In this document: positions 9,430 through 19,088 of the stretch, piece by piece
Position numbering within the stretch: the first letter of the stretch is position 1
Layout: each line of letters begins with the position of its first letter
NCBI GenBank assembly: GCA_020747015.1
Contig: JAGTJM010000021.1
Span: forward strand, 62,001 to 126,000
DNA length: 64,000 bases
Direction of reading: 5' to 3'
DNA from: Pyrenochaeta sp. MPI-SDFR-AT-0127
Lineage: Eukaryota > Ascomycota > Dothideomycetes > Pleosporales > Cucurbitariaceae
The notes under the pieces: model-generated
What the model saw: the letters and a program-made list of their open reading frames with translations, nothing else
Told to the model about the DNA's origin: nothing
The model's database searches: none
Translations under genes and position numbers: made by a program

Positions 9430-11163
9430 CTAGCCCATTACGTCTACGCCAACTTCCTCACTCAGAGCGCGAATTATCGAGTACCGATCCGCCACATCGC
9501 GAGATTCGTCTTTCCAAAGAAGCAATGCTGACGCAGCAGACTTGATGGAGTTCTGCCACCCATTGGGCAACAAGTCCAGACGCCCGGCAAGTCGGGCTGC
9601 TAGTAGCATGAGGGCGCTTCGTGTACAAGTGCGAAGTCCCAGCCAAGTGCCATGATGGCGAACTGAATATCCGTCCATCTTGTCAGGAAGTCGTTGCACG
9701 CAACAGTCGAGCGCTTTGCGGGCATATGCATCCAGGATGGATGTGGCATCGTCATACATTGGCTCCACCGCCAGAGCACTTTTCAGAAATGTCATGTAGA
9801 GAATGTCGTAGCTGTCAAGGAGTCGACCATTCAAAATGAGATGAAGAACTTGTTCTTCAGGGTCATGAATACTGAAGACATCAGGCATCGACCTAGCCCA
9901 ATCCAGTAACTGTTCTTCAAGAGTAGGAAGGGCAAGTGCCAGGTCCGCGCACTGTGTTTCTGTACTCGTGCTGCGGGCCAAGATCGTTGCCACAGTATCG
10001 CGGATACTCATATCAAGCCGCCGTAAGGAGATGTCGGCAAGATAGTAGTACCACTTTGGCGCATGAGATGCATCGGTGATTGGAGGTTCAGGCATGTGTG
10101 GGGGATATCGGTTGCCGATGACCCCGAAATCGGGAAGCTGGAAGATCATCCGCAGTTCTACCTCAGACTTCCAGCACGACCAATAGACGCATTCTTCCAG
10201 GGAGTAATGAGCCGGTGGGATGGTTTCCGGGCTGTCGGGATGAATGCAAACTACGGCTTGCGCAAACATTCGCCATGCCTGAAGCGGTCTTAGGTTGTAC
10301 ATGAAATACACCCCTGCGAGGAAATAGCACTGTGGGACAATGAGGCCATCCCAGGTTACCAGCATACCCATCCGTCGCTGAGCTGCACCGAAGTATGATC
10401 TTGCCGTAACCCAATCTGTTTGGCTAGCATCTGGAGATGCAATAGATCCAAGGGCGCAGACGAGGAGCACAAGACATGAATCGGCATCCCATCCAATGCC
10501 ATTTAAGCATACAAAGTTCATGATCTTCCGCATTGAATCTTCTTCGAGAACTGGGTTCTTGCTGAGAATGTGCTCGAAACATTGCTCTAGTAAATATTTG
10601 CAAGTACCTACTTCCAGGTCGAAATTGACACTAGTCGGCTGCTCCAATGGTGGCGATGACCGAAGTAGTTGCATCAATCTGGTGTGATCATTGAAACGTC
10701 CTTTGAAGACAGGCCAGGCCAGAACATGTTCTACAGTATGCGGCAATGGTGGGATATCCGCAATGGAATCGTTGTTAACGTGACCGTTGGGAATTGGCTG
10801 TGACGCATGATCGTTGTCCACCACGACTGGCGTAAATATGGCCGTCCCGGGCGAGGTGTTTGAAGTAAGAGGGGATGAGCCCAATGAGATGTGTGCTTTG
10901 AGACTGTTTTCCAGTTGATCCAGACGGTCCAGAATTGCGAGGCTTGCTGGATCGTAGGCGGAAAGGTCATATGTTGAATAATTGCAGGTTGCCCCAGCAC
11001 GTTCGCAGAAAGAACACGAGGGACGACGATTATCACATTTTGTTTTCCGTGAGCGACATGTTTGGCATGCGGCAACAGCTCGTTTGCGGGGATACGCAGC
11101 TGTTCCACGAGGTGCGGGGCGTTTTCCTGATCCGGGGTCGATATCCATGATGATCTTTAGCAA
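9430..11163 (-). CDS. Zn2Cys6 transcription factor
   Basis: A 577 aa fungal binuclear zinc cluster regulator without introns. Near the N terminus the six cysteines follow C-x2-C-x6-C-x6-C-x2-C-x6-C in ACQTCRSRKTKCDNRR and the residues after it, preceded by a basic PRKR segment. A leucine-containing linker (LDRLDQLENSLKAHI) may form the dimerisation coil. A long helical middle homology region follows. Translation may begin at 11148 (MDIDPGSGKRP) rather than 11163. It lies between GH5 and the sugar transporter on the same strand, so it is the natural candidate regulator of both. Its own upstream region has two GGCGGTT copies (11254-11260 and 11279-11285). Nuclear location is inferred. Confidence 0.9.
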   Translation of the reverse strand: MLKIIMDIDPGSGKRPAPRGTAAYPRKRAVAACQTCRSRKTKCDNRRPSCSFCERAGATCNYSTYDLSAYDPASLAILDRLDQLENSLKAHISLGSSPLTSNTSPGTAIFTPVVVDNDHASQPIPNGHVNNDSIADIPPLPHTVEHVLAWPVFKGRFNDHTRLMQLLRSSPPLEQPTSVNFDLEVGTCKYLLEQCFEHILSKNPVLEEDSMRKIMNFVCLNGIGWDADSCLVLLVCALGSIASPDASQTDWVTARSYFGAAQRRMGMLVTWDGLIVPQCYFLAGVYFMYNLRPLQAWRMFAQAVVCIHPDSPETIPPAHYSLEECVYWSCWKSEVELRMIFQLPDFGVIGNRYPPHMPEPPITDASHAPKWYYYLADISLRRLDMSIRDTVATILARSTSTETQCADLALALPTLEEQLLDWARSMPDVFSIHDPEEQVLHLILNGRLLDSYDILYMTFLKSALAVEPMYDDATSILDAYARKALDCCVQRLPDKMDGYSVRHHGTWLGLRTCTRSALMLLAARLAGRLDLLPNGWQNSIKSAASALLLWKDESRDVADRYSIIRALSEEVGVDVMG

Positions 11164-11471
11164 GCAATAGTATCGGATCCAAGGTAGGCGCGGGATGGGT
11201 CCTGTTCGATTTGAAGTAACGAATAGACCATTTTCTTTCCTAAATAGAGATCTGGCGGTTATGCTTCAGCGTATGGGAGGCGGTTGCGATTCAGGTTAAA
11301 GCACGGGTAAATTGAATCTTGGCAAGCCTCAGTGTACTCAGCATCAAAATCACATTTCATCAGTAGCACACTCCCAAAGACTAAAACTACAGTTCAGCTA
11401 TTTTGCCATCACTTTAACACTTTCTGGACTCGATTCACCTGCATCAATCATAGCTTCGGCTAAAGTACCCT

Positions 11472-13152
11472 TCATGCTTGTGTTGCTCCCTTCTCATGTT
11501 CAATATCTTCCGACTTGTAAGAGCCCATATGTCTGGGCGAGATCTTTCTCTCAAACAACGTATTTATCTGGTCGAAAGACTTTCCTTTGAGCTCGGGGAT
11601 GTAGAAGAAGCACACAACAGTGGCCGCTGCGGCCAGGCCTCCAAATACGAAGCCGACCTTCCCTCTAAGATTCGCCTCGTCAGGGTTGACCATGTAGGGA
11701 ATGGCTATGTTCATAACAGTGCCCAAGACAGATTGAGTCGCTGTAGCGAGAGCTGTTGTATGTCCACGAAGCGATGGTGTCGAGGTTTCGCCCAAGAGTA
11801 CAAACGCAAGAGCACCAATAGTGTTGAAGTAGACAAATGCGTAGATGACGGTCGCTGCTGCTTGTACCCATTTTGCTCCACCTGATGGCACAACATCCAT
11901 GATGCCGATGAGAAACAAAAGTGCGGTGAGTACGCACATACCCAAGATAAAGTAGAAACGGCGTCCGAATCTATTGACCGTAAACCATGAGAGGACGTTG
12001 CCGAGGACACCGCAAGCAGTCACGCCGACACCGAGATCAAAACTGCGAGCAGGATTCAGTCCAGCAAGTTGGAAGAAGTAACTGCTATATCCGAGGACAA
12101 AAACGATGCCTACGAGGTGCTGGCAGACGAATGCGCCCGTGGAAATTCCAGTCCGGATCAAGTTTGTGCCGCGGAAGCATTCAACAATGCTAGGATTTTC
12201 GCTCTCTGCGTGCGCCAGATGGCTGGCTCTCATAGCAGCGACCTTGACAGTAACGTTTTTGTTCTTGCCCCATAGTTTGGTCATGGCCTTCTCAGCCTCC
12301 TCATATCGACCCTTGCGCACAAGGAACCACGGAGACTCGGGTGCGAACCAAATACCAGCAAGGAGGAAGGCAGCGAAGAACAGCTGTAGGGCAAACGGCG
12401 CACGGTAAGCCCATGCATCATCCCGCTCGCCAAAGCCCTTTACCGCAGCATTGGAGAGAAGTTGTCCCAAGGCTATTCCGAGATTAACACCGGCAGTCGA
12501 GAGACCACGAAGGACCACGGGTGTGATCTAAGGGAAGTCAGCTACCAAGAAAAACATATAAACGGAAGATAACATACCTCTGAGGTAACCAACGGTCCAA
12601 TCGTGAGATAGAAACCAAGTCCAAGACCGAGGATCAATTTGCTCATAAGAAAAGCCACTCGCGTTGCGCACACGACCTGGCCAATTATGCCACCTGAGCA
12701 GATGGCGATACCAGCAACCAGAGACCATCTTCGACCAATGCGATCAGCTATGTAGCTGCAGAGAAATCCTCCAAAGAATTGTCCAATCGCGCTCACGGTA
12801 TTGAAGGCCGTCTGCCAGCTGGCAGGGAGAACCGGTTGGCCTTCATACATATAGCCAAAGTCGCGACGAAAAGATGCAACCGATATCATCGCACCGTTGA
12901 CTTGAGCATCGAAACCCCTGTACAAGTTAACCATTGTTGACACTGCTGCAACAAGATGTTGACCTACCAGCCAACGGCCGACATGGCGTAGAAGAACGAC
13001 CACCATACCAGGGCTGGATGGTGGCGAGCAACATATCGAAAAGTCAATCCCTCTTCATCGATGCGATCCGCCTTCAAGGCAGCTTCGTCGACAACAGCCT
13101 TGCTATGAATGCTTTCGCTGTGCACAACGGCTTCGGAGGTCACCTTGTCCAT
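11472..13152 (-). CDS. MFS sugar porter (maltose/alpha-glucoside permease-like)
   Basis: A plasma-membrane sugar/H+ symporter of the sugar-porter family, nearest in motifs to fungal maltose/alpha-glucoside permeases. Exons are 13152-12968, 12917-12578 and 12527-11472, giving 526 aa; both introns are 50 nt. Start 13152 gives MDKVTSEAVV; an in-frame ATG at 13230 is less typical. Signatures are ADRIGRRW in loop 2-3, PESPWFLVRKGRYEEAEK after TM6 and VNRFGRRFYF in loop 8-9. The segment GLSTAGVNLGIALGQLLSN is family-typical. Its promoter shares a 24-bp motif with GH5 at nearly the same distance. With the regulator and GH5 it forms an apparent uptake, control and hydrolysis set. The transported sugar is not determined. 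Confidence 0.9.
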
Positions 13153-13323
13153 GACGATTAACAATTTGGAGGCCAGATGAAGCTGAGGAGAGAAGATGTC
13201 GAGATAGATGATGGCATCCAAAAGATGCACTTGCGCAATACTCTTATAGAGAATTGCTCGGTGTTTTTGTTACAGTGAAGCAATGTTCCAACTAGGTAAC
13301 TTAAACCTCGAAGTCAGCCAAAA

Positions 13324-13347
13324 GGCGACACTCCGCGAAGGGGCGCC
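13324..13347 (-). promoter_or_regulatory. candidate operator, sugar-porter promoter
   Basis: This 24-bp stretch matches 9304-9327 at 19 positions, on the same strand. It lies 172-195 bp upstream of the transporter ATG, against 167-190 bp for GH5. Read toward the gene the core is CGCGGAGTGTCGCC, a CGG-N5-CGC variant of the GH5 site. Confidence 0.55.
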
Positions 13348-14403
13348 ACTAGGTTGGAAAGAGAATGCGGAGAACGCTCAGACCGGGGAAGCTGCCGTTT
13401 AGCCTCCAGGTGTTTTCCCGCTAGGAGACTCCACTCGCGTGTACCCCAGACCTAGACCACACTCTCGGGCCATCCGTGGGTTGACAAAATTCTGGTAGGC
13501 CGAGGCCTACACAAGTAATGCAATGCTTGTTCGTAAAACCTTGCGACACTACAGTCAACTCTTGCCGGCGCCAAAAGAATGCCCAGGAGAAGGGTTAGTC
13601 CAAAGTTGGGGGTTGAGGCACAAGCTGAAGCACTGAAGCGTCGGTAGACGATTTCGGCCGCTAAATTAGCTCTAGCTTACCTCGGCCGCAATACGAAGCC
13701 CCAGGAGGCTCGCGATTTCTTCGGGACTCGGCCTTGTTTCCCCAGCCCAAACCCTGTCTGACTGACATTCGATGCTAATGATGTCAAAGTAGCCTTGTTC
13801 GACTGAAAACCTGCATGCAGGCTCTCTACGAGTACGAGATGAGTTAGATATCCCAGACTGTACTGAGATAGTTGTTCAAGAAGGGTTCGAGACTAGTACG
13901 CATATTGAAGCCCTTGTTGGTGAGGACGGTCAACGGAGATTCGGTATCCTGGAAAGGTAGGGAGAATTTTGTATTGTGATGGGATGATAGCGGGTCAGCA
14001 TTTTTGGTTCGGTAAGCCGCGTAAAGGGAAGACTAAGATAGTATTTGAGAGGAAATGCGCAGAATTTTGAAATTTGCGTTCTGTGCATGCTTGTGTTTTT
14101 GTCTTTGTGATTCCTTTCCTTGATCGATAGGAAGAGAATGAGAAATGTCAATTAAGGAGCGTGGCAGTGGATTCATTTCTAGGGTTAAGAGGAGGTTTGG
14201 TATTTATGTATGTACATGAGAGCGTGTCATGTCGCATGCGCTCGCCTTCACCGTTCTCCTTCCTTCGGACGAATAACACCAGTATTATCTATTTTGTCTC
14301 TGAGATACATGAATAAAAGGATTTCTCATCTCTTAAAAGCTACATCACTCATGCATGCGATCTGTGATTGATCTTCGACGTCTATACCTGCACACCCGCC
14401 CCA
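13348..14403. other. intergenic, no gene seen
   Basis: Upstream region of the sugar porter, grading into AT-rich sequence after about 13,900. No recognisable coding sequence is present; the minus-strand frame at 13,930-14,151 looks random. Confidence 0.5.
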
Positions 14404-14650
14404 CCTTTGGACCCATTACCATTGCGCCGCTGTCCGAGGTCCAGCAATATTGTACAAAATCTGCATAGTCATGTTCATTATCTTCTATACAGCTTGTGCT
14501 GTCTCCAACAGTCTTGGTTCACTCGTAGTATTTCGATTTCTGACCGGCGTCATGTCTGACTCTTCACAAGCATATTACGGTCCATATCCGTTTTGTATCA
14601 TGAATGCAACTAGGCGCAAGGTAATCGAAAGAAAGATTCCAACCTTGAAT
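14404..14650 (+). pseudogene. decayed MFS drug-transporter fragment
   Basis: Plus-strand translation gives TFGPITIAPLSE, then after a one-base frame slip ILYKICIVMFIIFYTACAV and SNSLGSLVVFRFLTGVM. This is the order seen around TM2 to TM4 of fungal multidrug (DHA1-type) MFS proteins: PLSE-x-RR, then the V-F-I-x-C helix, then S-N-L-x-x-L-V-x-F-R-F-L-G. No start, no rest of the barrel and no matching downstream frame were found. The surrounding DNA is AT-rich. It is best read as a short relic of a lost transporter gene. Confidence 0.6.
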
Positions 14651-15056
14651 GTAATAGAGAAATATTCGGTTTGCTTGAAGCTTCTTGGAGCTGTTTAGAG
14701 TGAATCCTGTGAGCAATATAATTCTCGAAGCCCCCGAAAGGGCAACATCAGTTTGATAAGTCACAACTATAACGCGCACAGCTATCCTAAATACCCTTCC
14801 ATCAATATTTTCACTCAATTCTCAATTAATTGGATGGTTATGGCAATAGGGAGTGATAAACTAGATGATAGTACGACGATATCTCGGCGATATTGTCTTC
14901 AAAAAGCTCTATGGAAGTCATACAATCATCGAGCAAAATATGTGGATCATTTCGAATCACGGTATCCTTCCAATTCAATAGTAAGTTTAGAATTTAACTT
15001 AGCCACAAATAATGTACTAGCCTCTAACATGCGCAAGCCAAGGCGAGAATCTATGA

Positions 15057-16572
15057 TCAATAGACAACCTTTGTCGGATCCAGGCTTACATGCCGCTTCT
15101 GGCGCCAGAACCAAGTTGCCAGAGTCATACACGTCAGTGGGACAGCAAATGCCCAATAGATCCAGAATTTGTCCGAAACAGACCAACCGCCGCTCTCATC
15201 ACCCTGGCTAGGTGTATAGTTGAAGAAACTCATGCTGAAGATTGCCTAAATTTGTTAGTAACAGCTACAAGGTGACTCCTTTCAGACTGACTGATAAGAA
15301 TGTTGGTGGGAGGAAAGCCATGGTTACTACCGCGATCGTCCTCATCGCCCCACTGTCAACTTTTGCTGCCAACCCTAGCCCGGCCATAGTCTGACTGTCT
15401 CGTTGGGCAATCATATTGTATGACTATTTACTCATTAGCACCTTTCATCTGAGAATCCAGAAGTTGGTCACCTACAAGGCTGATCTCATTTTGCAATCGC
15501 TCTTTATTAGATTGCGACCGCAAAAACAGGTTCCGGAGCATGCGTATTTGACACTCAATATGCACCTGTATTCGAAATGGTGATTCAGAGGGCTCTATGC
15601 TGGCTTGGCCGCCTCCACTTGACAGACGAGCAACGCACTCTTTCAAGACGCCTAGCGTCTCTACTGCAATATTGAGTATTTCAGACGAATGTATAGCATG
15701 TCTCATTGTCTCATGCTGGCGAAGCAGATCGTGTGGTGCTTGGGTGAGGTGTGTGCGACCCTGTGAACGTTTTAGTCTAATCAACCAAATATGCCCTGAA
15801 AATACTCACCTTCTCTACATCCCGCACAATGTTCCTAAGAGACCACACGGATGAGTCGTGCATGGCGATTATGGTCTCAATTATTGGAATATGCAGTGAG
15901 TAGGGGTTTGAAGACGGCAGCTCCGGCCATACTCGAGGCAGTATCTCGCGAAAAAGGGTTTGGAACGAGGTATTCACGCCGATACAGAGAATACTGCAGT
16001 TTGCAGGTTCCCAGCGTGAACAGAATGTCATTTCTTGCCACTTATAACCTGGTTTTTCCTGAGACGAGACTGCCTTGACCAGAATGCGGAGCCATGCCCC
16101 TCGTTGAAGAATTAGTGCGGGCGCAGGTGGGGAGTGGTATCATTTACTGCAGGATTTTAAATGGCCTTGCTTGTCAACATCTTCCTCAAACTTGAAGAAG
16201 CCATTCGAGTGCCGGTATACATTTGAAAGCATGTACTCGGGTATTTGATAACGCTGCGACAGCTCTGGTGCTAGTTGCTTGCCGCTTGAGAAGACGTCCT
16301 CATCCAACAGCCTGAAATGAATTAGTGCTGAGCAGAAGAATACTGCGACAAAATTTAAAGTACAAGTATTGTAGCTTTGAGGCACTCGCGTCCTGCTCAA
16401 ATACTCAGCTTAGCAAATTAGAGCCAGGGTAGACTCTTACCTTGGTACATTCGCTCACATGCTTGTTCTCTAGCACCCAAGCATTTGCGGCTGAACATAG
16501 TTAACACGTGACTCCACCACTCGACCAGACAGATTGCGACCTACTGAAGTGCAAAACCGGGAGAGACTGCAT
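15057..16572 (-). CDS. CorA-like Mg2+ transporter domain protein
   Basis: A fungal CorA-like membrane protein of 388 aa in eight short exons: 16572-16545, 16490-16441, 16392-16364, 16311-16148, 16099-15810, 15760-15476, 15423-15292 and 15245-15057. Introns are 46-54 nt; the last has a perfect TACTAAC branch point. Typical family blocks are present: YMLSNVYRHSNGFFKFEE, SLHIPIIETIIAMHDSSVWS, HETMRHAIHSSEI and SQSNKERLQNEISL. Near the C terminus are the two membrane helices, around TFLSAIFSMSFFNY and FWIYWAFAVPLTCMTLATWFW. IFSMSFF occupies the position of the GMN signature in true CorA channels, so ion specificity is uncertain. The first two exons are tiny and least certain; the rest is firm. 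Confidence 0.78.
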
Positions 16573-16927
16573 CTGCAAGCAGTCCAAGTGGAACGCGAAG
16601 TATTGATTGAGTTATTGAAGGAAAGAAAGAGCTGAACAAACGTGGGTAACTTTATGCACAAAGTGGGAGACGAGCAGGCTGAGGCACCAGGCACCCGTAC
16701 CCAGACCAAGCGAGGGCGCCACCAGCGCTTACATAGATGCCCGGCAGGGACGACCACGCCTTAGCTCATGGCAAATACATCCCTGGCTCTGTACATGCCG
16801 CCGGGCTGAAACGAAAGGGTACGAGGCTGAGTGACAGAAAACATCGTCGTTCGGTCACCCTCCTACTTTCTTCACACCACCCCCTAGTGTAGCCACTGTC
16901 TTGTTATCTCCTTCATGACGATCGTAA
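16573..16927. other. divergent promoter region
   Basis: A short region between the CorA-like gene (minus) and the PNP-ankyrin gene (plus). No gene is seen. Confidence 0.5.
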
Positions 16928-18820
16928 ATGTCGCGCAGACTCCGCCTCGAGGATTACAGGGTAGGATGGGTGTGCGCTCTTCCGGTGGAACTGGCGGCGG
17001 CGGAGGAAATGCTTGACGAGGTACACGAGGACCTGAAGCACGATCCCAGCGACAACGACCCCAACATATACGCACTAGGGTCGATAGGCGGACATAATAT
17101 AGTTATTGTTTGCCTACCAAGTGGTCGAATTGGCAACAGCCCAGCTACAGCCGTAGCTACACATATGCGAGCAACGTTCAAGGGGATTCGCTTTGGACTT
17201 ATGGTGGGCATAGGAGGCGGCGTTCCTAGCGAAGAAGCGGATATTCGGCTTGGAGATGTTGTCGTGAGCCAGCCGCATCAGACATTTAGCGGAGTCGTAC
17301 AATATGACTTGGGAAAGTCGACACCAAGTGGCTTTGAGCGCACAGGCTCGCTAAATTCCCCACCGCAGACGCTCCTGCAGGCCGTGGCTAAAGTGCGGGC
17401 GAAGGATCTTCGAGGAAAGAGTAGGTTGCCAGAGTATATCTCGAAGCTGGATCACATGGCGACGTTCCAGCGCCAAAGGGCTGGAGTCGATGTTCTGTTC
17501 CAGGCAAGATATGACCACGAAGGAGGGCAGACGTGCGAGCGGTGCAAACTTGAAAGGCAGGAACTTCGCCAGCCACGTGAAAACCAAGAGGGGGTAGTAG
17601 TGCACTACGGGACAATTGCATCTGGAAATCAGGTTATGAGACACGCAGCTCAAAGGGACCAAGTCAGCTCTGATCTTGGCGGCGTACTCTGCTTCGAGAT
17701 GGAGGCCGCAGGTCTCATGGACAACTTTCCCTGCCTGGTAATTCGTGGTATCTGCGACTATGCCGACTCGCACAAGAACAAGAGATGGCAGGGATGCGCT
17801 GCGGCGTCGGCGGCAGCCTATGCAAAGGCTCTTTTGTCGGAACTACCGTCCATGGATGCAGGCAAAGCGAACGGAATTGGGGGGTTGGAAATGCCAGGAC
17901 CACAGGAGCAAAGATTTGCAAGCTACGCGATTGAGACAAATGGGACGCCGGGCAGAAGTCAGCCACTTCAAGCACCCAAGCCTATCAGCCAAGGATTCTT
18001 TGCATCGCCAGAATCGCTCTGCAAAGCTATACAGCAAGGCGACATCGAAGCCGTAAGAGCATTGGTCGCATCCTGTTCTGGCTCCATCGAAACTCTTTTG
18101 ACACCAGTCTCTTGTTTTGATGACCCGTGGTTCGTTTCTCGGTGGAAGGACTACTGGGGGATCTCGTCGCTGGACAGGAGGGTGACAGCCTTGCATTGCG
18201 CCATCGAGAATGCAGGGAAACATAGCGTCGCGATTCTTCAGACTCTACTGAGTGCGCTGCCAAGATCAGCCGTTGATCCTGTCGGCCACATTAGTGTAAT
18301 CAACGCGATTAACACACGCAGAAGGACGCTTCAAGACTCGGGGTTATTACTAGCGCCAGACAGTACAGGCGGATACATGCAAGCCTGTACGGTGTTGACC
18401 TGGGCATCCACTCTGGGCAACACAACTGCCATCAAGCTTCTAACAGATGCTGGAGCGAAGATCAACTCGCGCGAGAACTGGTTGCGAGTTACACCTCTGA
18501 TGGCACAATGCCTGCTCACAGCACGAAACGTTGAGGCGGCATCTTTGACTGTTTCACTCATATCCTCAGGTGCGCAACTAGATCTGCGAGATGATATAGG
18601 CAATACTGCTCTACATCTTGCACTTGCGGCCCTCAATTCTGACATAGCCATGGTATTGCTTACCGTGGGGGCATCTGTAACATTGCCGAACCATAACGGC
18701 CATACGGCCTTTGACTATGCTCACAGCATTGGGCTTTCGAAGGATGTTAGGGCAGCACTTCTAGCAAGGGGTCCATCGAGACTTAACCAGCCTGATTTGT
18801 CAAGGTATTGGAGAACGTGA
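16928..18820 (+). CDS. nucleoside phosphorylase (PNP_UDP)-ankyrin protein
   Basis: A single-exon 630 aa protein. Residues about 5-300 are a PNP_UDP-type domain: DYRVGWVCALPVELAAAEEM, GLMVGIGGGVPSE, RLGDVVVSQPH, HYGTIASGNQVM, FEMEAAGLMDNFPCLVIRG and ICDYADSHKNKRWQ. Residues about 365-620 carry ankyrin repeats (for example IGNTALHLALAALNSD, NGHTAFDYAH). In many fungal NLR-like receptors this domain is the N-terminal effector, followed by a NACHT or NB-ARC switch and then repeats. Here no Walker A or B segment lies between the two parts, only a linker of about 65 residues. The C-x2-C (TCERCK) inside the PNP domain is usual for this fungal group. Role in self/non-self recognition or nucleotide signalling is inferred. 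Confidence 0.87.
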   Translation: MSRRLRLEDYRVGWVCALPVELAAAEEMLDEVHEDLKHDPSDNDPNIYALGSIGGHNIVIVCLPSGRIGNSPATAVATHMRATFKGIRFGLMVGIGGGVPSEEADIRLGDVVVSQPHQTFSGVVQYDLGKSTPSGFERTGSLNSPPQTLLQAVAKVRAKDLRGKSRLPEYISKLDHMATFQRQRAGVDVLFQARYDHEGGQTCERCKLERQELRQPRENQEGVVVHYGTIASGNQVMRHAAQRDQVSSDLGGVLCFEMEAAGLMDNFPCLVIRGICDYADSHKNKRWQGCAAASAAAYAKALLSELPSMDAGKANGIGGLEMPGPQEQRFASYAIETNGTPGRSQPLQAPKPISQGFFASPESLCKAIQQGDIEAVRALVASCSGSIETLLTPVSCFDDPWFVSRWKDYWGISSLDRRVTALHCAIENAGKHSVAILQTLLSALPRSAVDPVGHISVINAINTRRRTLQDSGLLLAPDSTGGYMQACTVLTWASTLGNTTAIKLLTDAGAKINSRENWLRVTPLMAQCLLTARNVEAASLTVSLISSGAQLDLRDDIGNTALHLALAALNSDIAMVLLTVGASVTLPNHNGHTAFDYAHSIGLSKDVRAALLARGPSRLNQPDLSRYWRT

Positions 18821-19088
18821 GGAATATTGAATTTAGATTTACACAGCCTTTTGCTTGTTTTCAATCACACCTGCGTGCAAAGCAATGAAGACCTTAAACA
18901 AAGGAGTAAGAACACTTTTAGCCTCACTAAAAGGATACTTATGTCTCGCTCACCAGGGCCATCCTAAATTCACGACTTGCACACTTGCCTATAGCATATT
19001 CCCTATGTACAATTTGCAGAATTGTCCACCAACGCCAGAACCGCAACCATTCTAGAATTTACACAGCTTGGACGTTTGAATAGATACC

